From Dermatophilaceae bacterium (GTDB taxonomy: Bacteria; Actinomycetota; Actinomycetes; Actinomycetales; Dermatophilaceae), in contig JACMPC010000083.1 in assembly GCA_014377705.1 (NCBI GenBank), positions 1 to 64,000 of the forward strand: DNA of 64,000 nt, written 5' to 3'. A program made the translations under genes and the position numbers. Shown here in pieces: positions 27,953-37,415 of the stretch; position 1 is the stretch's first letter, and each line of letters starts with the position of its first letter. A model generated the notes under the pieces. It was not told the origin of the DNA and ran no database searches. It saw only the letters and a list, made by a program, of their open reading frames with translations.

Positions 27953-29739
27953 GGGGCGTTCGTCCGTTCTGGTTCTGTGTCGTGGTGGCGGTGGCCTCAG
28001 TGCTGAGCGCCTGCGGCGGGCTGCCTGCCAGCAGTGCGGTGCAGCAGGGTTCGCTGGTGGGTGAGCCGGCACTGCAACCCGTCCGGGTCCAGCCGGACGG
28101 TCCTCCGCCGGCTGGCGCATCCCCGGCACAGATCGTGCGCGGGTTCCTGCGGACAGGTGCGGGTACCGGCTTCGAGGACGACCACGCGATCGCACGGTCG
28201 TTCTTCGCCCGCAGCGTCAAGGACCAGTGGCGTCCGGAGTCGGGGGTCAAGGTCTACGCGGACGACTCCGCGCTCAAGGCCGAGCTGCTGACCCCCACCA
28301 CCGTCCGGGTGAGTGCCATGATCGTCGCGGAGGTGGACAGCGCCGGTCGCTATCGGCAGACGCCGGCCGGCACGCTGGCCCAGGCAACCTTCGGCATGCG
28401 GAAGCTGGGCGTGGGCTGGCGAATCTCGGCCCCACCGCAAGGATTTGGCCTGTGGCTCAGCGAGCGAGACCTCGAGCGCAGCTATCGCTCCTTCATCGTT
28501 GCCTATGTCTCCACGGTCGCCCGGACGATGGTGGTAGACCGGCGGTGGTTCCCGATCACACCCGGGCTGGCCACGACCCTGGCGCGAGCGCAGCTGGGGC
28601 CAGTACCCGGCTATCTGGCCGGGGCGGCGCGGACCGGTGTCCCGCCGGGGACCAGGCTGGCAGTGGACAGCGTCCCGGTCGGGTCGGGCAGGGCGATAGT
28701 CGACCTGTCACCATCCGCCCTGGTGGCCAGCCCTGACCTGCGCCGGGCCATGTGGGCGCAGTTCGTCACGACGCTCATGCAGGTGGCGCCGGTGTCCGAG
28801 GTGTCGCTGGAGGTCAAAGGGGCCGGACTGGACCTGCCCGACACCTCGGGCCGGGTGTCTGACCTGACGACGTTGGGCTACCAGCCGCGCGCCGCCGCCT
28901 CGATCGAGACGGCCATCCTGCGCAAGGGCACCCATCTGAGCCGGGTCTCCTCGGACAGCCCCCCGGTCCAGGACCAGCCGCTCAAGCCGCCGAACCTGCC
29001 CGCCAGCGCTGTCCTGCCCGAGATCCCTGCCGGGTGGGTCTCCCTGGCGCTGTCCTGGAACGGGCAGGAGATCGCCGCGATCGGGGGAGATCACAAGGAC
29101 CTGGCGCGCTGGCAGTGGAACCGGCACGTTCAGCTGCGACAGTTCGGCCGCGCCCTGACCAGGCCCTCCTATGACTCGCTGAACGGTCTTTGGGTTGCCG
29201 GGCAGGTCGGCGGGGTCTCCAGGGTGTGGGTCATCGACACGTCGGTGAGCCCGATGGAGAAGGCCAAGCCGCGCGCGATTCAGGTCCCCTGGCTGGTCAA
29301 CCGCTTTGTGCTCGCCCTGAAGGTCGCTCCCGACAACCAGCGGGCGGCGCTGATCACCAGCGACCTCACCGGTCGGGACATCCGCGTCATGGTGGCCGGT
29401 ATCGCCCGTTCCGCCGGCGGTGCGCCGCTCTCCCTGGCCGCGGAGCCGCTCCGGGTCGGGTGGACCCTCACCTCGGCGACGGATCTGGCCTGGGTGGATG
29501 ACAGCACCCTGGCGGTGGTCGGCCGGGTCAGTCCCAAAAGCCCCATCGGGCCTCAGCTGGTCGAGATCGGGGGCAAGATCACGGCCATGCCGCCGGTGGC
29601 CGGCACCCGTCTGGTGACCAATACCGGCGGGCTTCGCGGCATCGTCGTGCTGACTGACCGGGGCCAGATCCTGGCGCGTGCCGGCAGTGGCTGGCAGGTG
29701 CTGCAGACCGGCACCGACTTCTTGATCCCGGGGGAGTAG
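27949..29739 (+). CDS. lpqB: Lipoprotein LpqB
   Basis: Lipobox VLSACGG; LpqB/GerMN domain order; 4-bp overlap with mtrB. Confidence 0.93.
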   Translation: MRGVRPFWFCVVVAVASVLSACGGLPASSAVQQGSLVGEPALQPVRVQPDGPPPAGASPAQIVRGFLRTGAGTGFEDDHAIARSFFARSVKDQWRPESGVKVYADDSALKAELLTPTTVRVSAMIVAEVDSAGRYRQTPAGTLAQATFGMRKLGVGWRISAPPQGFGLWLSERDLERSYRSFIVAYVSTVARTMVVDRRWFPITPGLATTLARAQLGPVPGYLAGAARTGVPPGTRLAVDSVPVGSGRAIVDLSPSALVASPDLRRAMWAQFVTTLMQVAPVSEVSLEVKGAGLDLPDTSGRVSDLTTLGYQPRAAASIETAILRKGTHLSRVSSDSPPVQDQPLKPPNLPASAVLPEIPAGWVSLALSWNGQEIAAIGGDHKDLARWQWNRHVQLRQFGRALTRPSYDSLNGLWVAGQVGGVSRVWVIDTSVSPMEKAKPRAIQVPWLVNRFVLALKVAPDNQRAALITSDLTGRDIRVMVAGIARSAGGAPLSLAAEPLRVGWTLTSATDLAWVDDSTLAVVGRVSPKSPIGPQLVEIGGKITAMPPVAGTRLVTNTGGLRGIVVLTDRGQILARAGSGWQVLQTGTDFLIPGE

Positions 29740-29743
29740 CCCG

Positions 29744-31012
29744 GTGACCTCGTCCGAGATCGAGGCTTGTCCCTCGTGGCGGGCCCGCCCGCTTCACAGC
29801 CAGTGGATGCAGGCGGAGCGCTTCGCCCTCTGGTTCCCGCTGACCGTGTTCTTCGTGACGCGTGCTGTTAACGCCGTGATGTTCGCCCTTGCCTCCGGCA
29901 GGCAGATCGCGATCCCCTTCACGGGACTCGGAGGTAAGCTGGCGATCGACTCACCGGCCTCTCCCGACTACTGGGTCGTCGCCTCCAACTGGGACGGCCG
30001 GTGGTACGGCGTTATAGCAACCTACGGATACCCGGATCACCTTCCGCTCGACTCTGCCGGACAGGTTCTGCAGAACGCGTACGCGTTTCCGCCCCTGTAC
30101 CCAATGCTGACCCGCTTCCTGATGCTGACGACCGGCCTCGACTTCACCAGAGCCGGGCCGATCGTGAGTCTCGTGTGCGGCGCCGGTGCCATGGTGCTCG
30201 TGTACCGGCTGGTCGCCGACAGCGCCGGTCGGCGTGCCGGCGCGCTCACCGTGGTGTTGGTGTGCACCTTCATGAGCGCGCCGGTCTTTCAGATGTGCTA
30301 TTCCGAGGGCCTGACCCTGCTGCTCGTCAGCGGCTCCCTCACCTTGTTGAGTCGAAGGCGGTACGCGCTGCTGGCTTGTGCGTTGCTGCTGTTGTCGCTG
30401 ACCCGTCCGGTGGGGTCCGCGGTCGTTCTGGTGGTTCTCGTGCATGGGCTGATGCGCTACCGGAACCGGTCGAGGGAGCACTTTTCCTTGCGCGATCGAC
30501 TCTGGGTTCTCGGGGTAGCCGGCTTCGGCACACTTCTGGCCGGGCTGTGGCCGCTGTGCGTAGCCCTGATGACGGGGGAGGGTGACGCCTACCTCAACAG
30601 CATGGCGGCGTGGACTCAGGACCGCAGCTCCCGGGCGCTCAGCGTGTGGCCGGTGGCCCTCTGGCAGCTGGGGGGTTTCCTTGGACTTCTGGCGCTACTG
30701 CTGCTGGTCATGGCCATCACCTGGCTCGTCAGGCGGCCTGGTGCTCGTCAGTGGACCGTCGAGGTCAGGGCGTGGGCGTGGGCCTATCCGCTGTATCTCC
30801 TGTTCGTCACCGGGCCAGCGCCCAGCACCATCAGGCATGGGGTGCTTGCCTTCCCGCTCCTGTGGCCCTTCGTCGAGCGAACAAAAGGAACAGACAGGAG
30901 AGCGCAGCTCGGGTTCGCCCTGGCTTTGGCCGCGGTCGGGCTGGTTGCCCAGTGGGTATGGATCAACGACTACGTGGTCGTCACGACGCGCGCCGACAGC
31001 ACCTTCCCCTGA
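29744..31012 (+). CDS. PIG-V-like mannosyltransferase family membrane protein
   Basis: Multi-TM; VASNWDGRWYGVIATYGYP; FPPLYPMLTRFLM; similar to 32444-33655 product. Confidence 0.75.
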   Translation: MTSSEIEACPSWRARPLHSQWMQAERFALWFPLTVFFVTRAVNAVMFALASGRQIAIPFTGLGGKLAIDSPASPDYWVVASNWDGRWYGVIATYGYPDHLPLDSAGQVLQNAYAFPPLYPMLTRFLMLTTGLDFTRAGPIVSLVCGAGAMVLVYRLVADSAGRRAGALTVVLVCTFMSAPVFQMCYSEGLTLLLVSGSLTLLSRRRYALLACALLLLSLTRPVGSAVVLVVLVHGLMRYRNRSREHFSLRDRLWVLGVAGFGTLLAGLWPLCVALMTGEGDAYLNSMAAWTQDRSSRALSVWPVALWQLGGFLGLLALLLLVMAITWLVRRPGARQWTVEVRAWAWAYPLYLLFVTGPAPSTIRHGVLAFPLLWPFVERTKGTDRRAQLGFALALAAVGLVAQWVWINDYVVVTTRADSTFP

Positions 31013-31013
31013 T

Positions 31014-32444
31014 TCAGCCACCGGCCCCGGTGGGGGCCGCCAGCAGCAGGTATCCGTCGTCTCTGCCCACCGCGCGCCAGTGAAGCCGGTCGGCGAGCGC
31101 GATGGCCAGTGGCGAGTGCTCTTTCACCAGTGCGTACGAGGAACCGGTGGTCTCCAGGAACTTCTCCCATCCGTTGTTCACCTGCGAGGTCCGGATGTAG
31201 CCCTCGAACTGGGCCCTGGGAAAGGCCTCAGCCCGCCCGTCAATCACGGGCTCGAGGCTGGGATGCCGCCATAGCAGCCAGCCGCCCAGCTTGAAGTCGT
31301 TGAAGACGACCGTGTGTGGCGGAAGTCGGTCAAGGAAGGCGTTCAGCGCGTTGGGAACGTTGGCCGGCGTTGCCGTGGCGGCCGGCAGCAGGAGGGTCAC
31401 CACTGCCAGAGCGGCCACCACGGCGCCGCCGAGTGCGGCAAGCTCGCGCCGGCTGACCCGCGGGGTGTCACCAGGCAGCAGAGACTGCAGCGCGGCAGCC
31501 ATCAGGGGCGCCACCATCGCGGCTGCCAGAGTCACCGTCCTGGCCGACAGCATCGCCCAGCAGGTGGCCAGCAGCAGCAGACCGATCTGCGTCCAGGCAA
31601 CCTGTCGGCCCCTCGCCCAGGTCAGGGCTACCACGGCGATCATCCCCGCGGTGGCGGCCGCCGACAGGTCATGGATGGATGGTGACGCCCACTCGGTGAT
31701 GAATTCGGTGACACCGGCGACCGCGAACGGCGAAGCTAGCAGCCTGGGTCCGGCGGGAGTCATGGAGGCGAGGATCAGGCTTGAAACCGGAATGGCCAGC
31801 AGCCTCAGAGCGATCACGCCGCGGATGCGACGGTCCAGGATCAGCCCGACAACCACCACAGCCCCGACGGCGATACCACTGAACCACATTCCGTGCGAGC
31901 AGGCCCAGAGCCAGGAGAGGGGGATGAGCCACCATCGGGGTCGCAGGTCCCTGGTCGTGCGCAGCCAGGCGCTGGTCACGACCAGCAGCAGGATGAAGGA
32001 CACCAGCTGAGGGCGAGGTGTCAGGGTGGCACTCATTCCCAGGAACGCGACGAGCGTCGCCACGGTCGCCGCGAGGACGTCGGCCTCGCCGCGACAGGTG
32101 AGGTAGAGCACGGCTGCGAGCAGGACCAGCCCTGCGCACAACAGCCACACCACGCCAGGCAGCCCGAAAACGTGCTCGACTCTGCTCGCGATCACCTCGG
32201 GCAGCCACTGGGTGGTCACCCAGGGCTCCGTCGCGAACCTGGTCCAGGGTGCGGGGTCGGTGAAGTTCCAGGAACGCCAGAGGTCATCGCCCAGCCGCAG
32301 GTGCCACCAGGTGTCTGGGTCGCCAATCGGCCCGAAGCCCTGTCGGGCGGCCATCCCGATCAGTCCCACGACGAGAAGGAACGGCATCCATCTCGGCAGC
32401 AGGGGCCGGATGGGGGCTGGCCTGTCTTGCGAGTCCGGCGTCAT
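31014..32444 (-). CDS. Multi-TM protein, paralog 1 of DPDxWWHLRxG family (GT-C-like)
   Basis: IGDPDTWWHLRLGDDLW, TQWLPEVIAS, RPQLVSFIL, LWACSHGMW, TPAGPRLLASPF, LGGWLLWRHPSLEPVIDGRAE. Confidence 0.75.
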   Translation of the reverse strand: MTPDSQDRPAPIRPLLPRWMPFLLVVGLIGMAARQGFGPIGDPDTWWHLRLGDDLWRSWNFTDPAPWTRFATEPWVTTQWLPEVIASRVEHVFGLPGVVWLLCAGLVLLAAVLYLTCRGEADVLAATVATLVAFLGMSATLTPRPQLVSFILLLVVTSAWLRTTRDLRPRWWLIPLSWLWACSHGMWFSGIAVGAVVVVGLILDRRIRGVIALRLLAIPVSSLILASMTPAGPRLLASPFAVAGVTEFITEWASPSIHDLSAAATAGMIAVVALTWARGRQVAWTQIGLLLLATCWAMLSARTVTLAAAMVAPLMAAALQSLLPGDTPRVSRRELAALGGAVVAALAVVTLLLPAATATPANVPNALNAFLDRLPPHTVVFNDFKLGGWLLWRHPSLEPVIDGRAEAFPRAQFEGYIRTSQVNNGWEKFLETTGSSYALVKEHSPLAIALADRLHWRAVGRDDGYLLLAAPTGAGG

Positions 32445-33655
32445 CACGGGAACGGTGGTCCGACGGGCGGGTGGGTGACGACCAGGAACTGCGAGATCCA
32501 CACCCACTGCGTCAGTAGCCCGCAGGCCGCCAGGATCGCGATCAGCCCTAGTCGTCGACGACGCTGCGACGTCGAGGGGGCCACATCCGGAAACGGCCAC
32601 ATCAGCGGGAATGCGAGGAGCAGGTGGCGAATGGTGCTGCTACCCAGCGCGGTGGCCAAAACGAGGTACAGGGGATAGAAACCCGCCCAGGCGCGGACTT
32701 CCGGGCCCCAGGCGCGGGCGGCACCGCGCAATACGATCACGGCTATCAGGGCGAGGACCACGACGAGGACGGCAACGCCCCCGATACCGCCTTTTGCCCA
32801 GGCCAGGGCCGGGAACTGGGTCAGTATCCTGAGTTCGCCCGATGTGCCCCAGGCCGACATCGTCTGCGTGTATGCCGTGGGGTTCCCCGTCGCGATCGCC
32901 GCGATGGCGGGCCACAGGGCGGTCGCGGCAACGCCGAGACCCGCCAGGCCAACCACCCGCCACCGGTCCAACGCGTGAAAGGGCTCAGCGAAACGGTGCC
33001 GGTAGCGAGAGATCCCGTGAACGACCAGAACAGGCACGAAGGCAAGCGCCACCGCCCGGGTCAGGGCCAGCGTCACGAGGACCGGGATGAGCCAGCCATA
33101 CCGACGGTTGCCCAGGAGCAGCAGCGCGGTGCAGAGCAGTAGCAGTGCCAGGCTCTCGGTATAGGCGATCTGCATCGCCGGTGCGGCCATGTAGGTGCAG
33201 GTGAGCAGGACTGTCGCCGAGGCTGCGAATCGTCCCGAGGTCTGGTTGATCAGGCGGAACATGGCGATGACGGCCGCGGCCCCCAGGAGAAGGCTCAGGA
33301 TGGGAGCGACAGCCAGGAAGCTGAGTCCGCTGAGGCGCATGATCGCGCCGGCCAGGAGTGGGTAGGCGGGGTAGAAACCCCACTGGTTCTGCAGAGCCTG
33401 CCCGGAGGGCCCTCGCGGGATGGTCGTCGGGTATCCGTCGGTTGCGATACGCAGATACCACTGCCCGTCCCAGTTCGAGGCCACGGATCCGTAAGGCAAC
33501 CCTGGTGGCAGGTTGATCTGATGACGAGCGGCGATGAGGACGAGGGTGACATCGACCAGGCGGGCGATCGCATACACGGCGAGCGGGAACCACACGGCGT
33601 AAGCCATTCGCGGCTTGGGCAGTGCAAGGCGTGAGAGCACGGAAGACGTGGTCAA
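32444..33655 (-). CDS. PIG-V-like mannosyltransferase family membrane protein
   Basis: VASNWDGQWYLRIATDGYP, GFYPAYPLLAGAIMRLSG; paralog of the 29744-31012 product. Confidence 0.75.
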   Translation of the reverse strand: MTTSSVLSRLALPKPRMAYAVWFPLAVYAIARLVDVTLVLIAARHQINLPPGLPYGSVASNWDGQWYLRIATDGYPTTIPRGPSGQALQNQWGFYPAYPLLAGAIMRLSGLSFLAVAPILSLLLGAAAVIAMFRLINQTSGRFAASATVLLTCTYMAAPAMQIAYTESLALLLLCTALLLLGNRRYGWLIPVLVTLALTRAVALAFVPVLVVHGISRYRHRFAEPFHALDRWRVVGLAGLGVAATALWPAIAAIATGNPTAYTQTMSAWGTSGELRILTQFPALAWAKGGIGGVAVLVVVLALIAVIVLRGAARAWGPEVRAWAGFYPLYLVLATALGSSTIRHLLLAFPLMWPFPDVAPSTSQRRRRLGLIAILAACGLLTQWVWISQFLVVTHPPVGPPFP

Positions 33656-35133
33656 GGTGGCCTCGGCGCTGGGGGGGCCTTAAGCAGTGTGTAGTCGGCA
33701 TCCGTTCCCACGGTCGTCCAGCCAAGCTTTTCCCGCAGCGCGGCGCTCAGGGGTGCCTGCGTCTTCAGCAGCGCGTACCTGGGCTTGGTTCGATCGAGAA
33801 AGCTCTGCCAGCCGGGGCGCACCTCCTCGGCGTGCTTGTAGTCGCGGACGTAGTCCGCCGAGTAGATCTCGGAGCGCAGGTCGATCACCGGCGTCAGCTT
33901 CGGCGCGGCCCACAGGAGCCACCCGCCGGCGGTGAAGTCGTTCAGGACGACAGTCTTGGCCGGTATGGCGCCCAGCTGCCGGCGAAGCCCCTCCGGCCAG
34001 CCACTCGGTCGTTGTGCCACAGCGGCGGATATCGGCATCGCAACGATGGCCGCGGCCGTGACAAGTCCGACCCACCTTGATGTACTGCGGCGGGACAGCC
34101 GCGTCTCTGCGTGGCCGCGCTGCTCCTGCAGGGCAGAGGCCAGCAAAGGAGCCGCGATGATCGACCCGATGGGGATGGTGCGAAACATCGCCAGCGTGCA
34201 GACCACGGCAGTTCCTGCCAGGGCGATCTGCCACCAAGGTCGCGCCGACGTGCCACGAACCCATGGCAGGAGCGCCAGAGCGATCATCGAGAGGGTGATC
34301 GCCGCGAAGATGTCTCGGGCGTCGGTCGGCTGCCACTCCTGCACGAACTGTGCGGCATTGGATGACACCTCCAGCGGGGTGAGGAGGAGCCGGGGCCCGA
34401 CAGGGGTCAGGGCCGCTGCCAGGACGGAGAGGACGGGGACGGCCAGCAGCCTGGCAGCAGCGCGCCGGTCCAGCCGTCGGTCCAGCGCCAGACCCGCGAT
34501 CACCACCACGCCGATGAGCGCGCCGACCCCCCACAGACCGTGGCTGCACGCCCAGAGGAAGGTCATGGGCGCGAGCCACCAACGTGGCCGCAGATCCCCT
34601 GCCGTCTTCCACCAGGCTCCCACCGTGACGGCAAGCAGGACGAAGCTGACGAGCTGGGGACGCTCAGACAGGCTTCCTCCGGTGCCGATCAGACCGGCGA
34701 GGGCGGCCATGATCGCAGGTACGGCGTCGGCTGCCTGTCGGCAGGCCCAGACGAGGGAGGAGATCAGTGCCAGCATCGCCGCGCAGCGCAGCCAGGCGAC
34801 CGCCGGCAGGCCGAAGAGCTGATAGCCCTGCTCGGCGATGACCTCCGGCAGCCACTGGGTGAGGACGAAGGGCCGCGACGAGAAGGGCACCCAGGGATCG
34901 GGTCCGCTGAACCGCCAGTCGGAGAGCACATAGGCGCCGGCCCTGAGGTGCCACCAGGCATCGGGGTCGCTGACAGGGCGAATCCCGAGCCTGACCGTGG
35001 TGGCGACGGCGAACAGGGCCAGTGCGGGCACGAGCCAGCGAGCGTCCCGGTGCCGGTCGAGGGGCGTGGCCTGGCCGGTCTTCCCGGTCTGACCATTGTC
35101 CTCGGTGGTCGCCACCAGGGACTGCCTGCTCAT
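33652..35133 (-). CDS. Multi-TM protein, paralog 2 of DPDxWWHLRxG family (GT-C-like)
   Basis: VSDPDAWWHLRAGAYVL, TQWLPEVIAEQ, RPQLVSFVLL, LWACSHGLW, TPVGPRLLLTPLEV, TAGGWLLWAAPKLTPVID. Confidence 0.75.
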   Translation of the reverse strand: MSRQSLVATTEDNGQTGKTGQATPLDRHRDARWLVPALALFAVATTVRLGIRPVSDPDAWWHLRAGAYVLSDWRFSGPDPWVPFSSRPFVLTQWLPEVIAEQGYQLFGLPAVAWLRCAAMLALISSLVWACRQAADAVPAIMAALAGLIGTGGSLSERPQLVSFVLLAVTVGAWWKTAGDLRPRWWLAPMTFLWACSHGLWGVGALIGVVVIAGLALDRRLDRRAAARLLAVPVLSVLAAALTPVGPRLLLTPLEVSSNAAQFVQEWQPTDARDIFAAITLSMIALALLPWVRGTSARPWWQIALAGTAVVCTLAMFRTIPIGSIIAAPLLASALQEQRGHAETRLSRRSTSRWVGLVTAAAIVAMPISAAVAQRPSGWPEGLRRQLGAIPAKTVVLNDFTAGGWLLWAAPKLTPVIDLRSEIYSADYVRDYKHAEEVRPGWQSFLDRTKPRYALLKTQAPLSAALREKLGWTTVGTDADYTLLKAPPAPRPP

Positions 35134-36587
35134 CGCGCTCTCAGCAGGACAAAGCCCGCATCCTTGCCGGTCTGTGACCAGCCGGCGCGCTCGACGAGGG
35201 CAGCGGCGATGGGGGAGTCCGAGGGAACCAGCGCGAAACGCGCCCCGGTCCGTTTCACGAACTGCCGCCATCCCGGGCGGGCGGCCATCGTGGAGACGAA
35301 CGCGCGAACATGCTCGGGGGAGTAGACCTCGACCCGCGGGTCGAGTACCGGTCTCAACCCGGGATCAACCCAGAAGAGCCATCCGCTGATGTCACCCTGA
35401 GCAAGGACCACAGTGCCCGACGGGATGAGGGACAGCTGCGGCCTCAGCCGCTGAGGCACTGCCACGGGCTCCTGTGCCCGCGCTGCGGAAAGTGGTGCCG
35501 CTGCAACAAGGGCAACCAGGATCAGTGCAGCCCAGGTCGCGCGGGACCTTCCCGTGGTCGCTACCACGGGGCGACCGCGATACAGCTGGGTCTCCTGGGC
35601 GAGAAGCGGGGTAGCGATGGGCGCCCCCACCGCGATCGTGCGTGACATGACCAGGGTGGCTGCCACCCCCGTCACCAGTAGTCCGATCTGCCACCACGGT
35701 GGCCGCCGTCGCGGGCGGGTCCAGGCCAAGACGACCAGCCCCAGCATTGCGAGCGTCACCACGGCGAACGGGTCGTGCACAGAGGTGGGCTGCCACTCAC
35801 CCACGAACTGGCTGGCGTTCCTGCCCACTTCGAAGGGGCTGAGAAGAAGCCGCGGCCCGAGGGGGGTCAGGCTGGCCGCAGCCAGCGAGAGGAGGGGGAT
35901 GGCCAGGAACCTGGCGGCCATCGCCCGGGTCAGACGGCGGTCGAGCAGAAGACCGGTGATGACCACCAGTCCGGCAACGATGCCGACGCTCCAGAGGCCA
36001 TGGAAACAGGCCCAGAGCCAGGTCATCGGCACGAGCCACCAACGCGGGCGAAGGTCCAGCGCTGTCCGCCACCAGGCGCCGATCGCGACGGCGAGGAAGA
36101 CGAAGCCGATCAGCTGGGGGCGCTCGGTGAGACCGTCGTAGGCGCCGACAAGGGCGGCCAGGGAGACAAGGACTGCGGTGACCGTGTCCGCGGACCGGCG
36201 CGCGCACCAAACCAGCGCCGACAGCAGACCCAGGATTCCGGCACATCGCATCCACGCGATTCCGGGGAGGCCGGCCGTACTGTAGACCTGCTGCCCCAGG
36301 ATCGCGGGCAGCCACTCGGTCGGGAGATATGCTCTGGTGGCGAAGACTGCCCATGGGTCGGGCAGGCCGAAACGTCCGCCGTCCAGCAGGAATGCGCCGA
36401 TCTTCAGGTGTATCCACGGGCTCGGGTCGCTGACCGGGCGCACGCCCAGGACGACGCTGACGGACACCGCGAAGGTGGCCACCCCCAGGGGAACCCACGG
36501 CCGGGCGCCCATTGCTACTGGAGCTTCGGCGCCGGCTCTTGGGCGCGCGGGTGGCGTCGACCGGCCAGGCGCGGGGTCGGCAAGCAT
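35130..36587 (-). CDS. Multi-TM protein, paralog 3 of DPDxWWHLRxG family (GT-C-like)
   Basis: VSDPSPWIHLKIGAFLL, TEWLPAILGQ, RPQLIGFVFL, LWACFHGLW, TPLGPRLLLSPFEV, ISGWLFWVDPGLRPVLDPR. Confidence 0.75.
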   Translation of the reverse strand: MLADPAPGRSTPPARPRAGAEAPVAMGARPWVPLGVATFAVSVSVVLGVRPVSDPSPWIHLKIGAFLLDGGRFGLPDPWAVFATRAYLPTEWLPAILGQQVYSTAGLPGIAWMRCAGILGLLSALVWCARRSADTVTAVLVSLAALVGAYDGLTERPQLIGFVFLAVAIGAWWRTALDLRPRWWLVPMTWLWACFHGLWSVGIVAGLVVITGLLLDRRLTRAMAARFLAIPLLSLAAASLTPLGPRLLLSPFEVGRNASQFVGEWQPTSVHDPFAVVTLAMLGLVVLAWTRPRRRPPWWQIGLLVTGVAATLVMSRTIAVGAPIATPLLAQETQLYRGRPVVATTGRSRATWAALILVALVAAAPLSAARAQEPVAVPQRLRPQLSLIPSGTVVLAQGDISGWLFWVDPGLRPVLDPRVEVYSPEHVRAFVSTMAARPGWRQFVKRTGARFALVPSDSPIAAALVERAGWSQTGKDAGFVLLRAR

Positions 36588-36643
36588 CTTTCAAGTATGG
36601 CCGGGTGGGAGCTTTCTGGCACGGAAACACACATCAACCGAAT

Positions 36644-36696
36644 GGCCGATGTCCCATCGGGTAAGGGCAGCAGGACCCGACGAATCGGCCGATGTC
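36644..36696 (+). promoter_or_regulatory. Paired GGCCGATGTC boxes upstream of flp1, including CCGATG-TCC-CATCGG palindrome
   Basis: Boxes at 36644-36653 and 36687-36696; palindrome 36646-36660. Confidence 0.6.
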
Positions 36697-36782
36697 GAAC
36701 TGTGCGGGCGGGGCGCATGCTGAGGGAGATTCCGGAACTAACCGCTCCTGGACTTCGACTCCACTGTGTGGAAGGGAACGAG

Positions 36783-36962
36783 ATGCTGTTCCAGCTTGTC
36801 AAGTTGCAGGTCAAAGTTGTGGCGCTGCGCGACGACCGTGGTGCCACCGCCGTCGAGTACGGCCTGATGGTCGCTCTGATTGCCGTCGTCGTCATCGTTG
36901 CCGTCACGTTCCTCGGCAAGCAGGTCAGCGGCCTGTTTCAGGACGCCGGCACACAGGTCTAG
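36783..36962 (+). CDS. flp: Flp family type IVb pilin 1
   Basis: DDRGATAVEYGLMVALIAVVVIVAVTFLGKQVSGLFQDAG; prepilin cleavage context G|ATAVEY. Confidence 0.93.
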   Translation: MLFQLVKLQVKVVALRDDRGATAVEYGLMVALIAVVVIVAVTFLGKQVSGLFQDAGTQV

Positions 36963-36983
36963 TTGAAAAGCCATCGTCCGAAT

Positions 36984-37037
36984 GGTCGATGTGCGCTCCA
37001 TGATAGGCACCCGAAAGAGAACGAGTTGGCCGATGTC
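36984..37037 (+). promoter_or_regulatory. Paired GG[CT]CGATGT boxes upstream of flp2
   Basis: GGTCGATGTG 36984-36993 and GGCCGATGTC 37028-37037; same spacing and same distance to ATG as for flp1. Confidence 0.6.
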
Positions 37038-37124
37038 GGCGCAACGGGGCCTGTCACATGATGAACGTGAGTCCAGAACAAATAGTTTCCGGACATCGAC
37101 ACCAGTCCTATGAAGGGGATTGAA

Positions 37125-37313
37125 ATGCTCTCTTACATCGTCAAGTTCCAGGTCAGGGTCGCGGCACTGCGTAGCGACCGTCGCGACCGTGGCGCCACCG
37201 CCGTCGAGTACGGACTCATGGTTGCCCTGATCGCCGTCGTCGTCATCGTTGCCGTCACGTTCCTTGGCAAGCAGGTCAGCGGCTTGTTCCAGGACGTCGG
37301 CACCAAGGTCTGA
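37125..37313 (+). CDS. flp: Flp family type IVb pilin 2
   Basis: RDRGATAVEYGLMVALIAVVVIVAVTFLGKQVSGLFQDVGTKV. Confidence 0.93.
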   Translation: MLSYIVKFQVRVAALRSDRRDRGATAVEYGLMVALIAVVVIVAVTFLGKQVSGLFQDVGTKV

Positions 37314-37415
37314 GCCAGGCCGGCGCTCACGGTCATGCTCGCCGCCATGGCGGCGATGATCTTCTGCCGGCGCGACCGCCTGCGGTGGCTTTTGGATAAA
37401 CCCCTTTCCCCTGAG

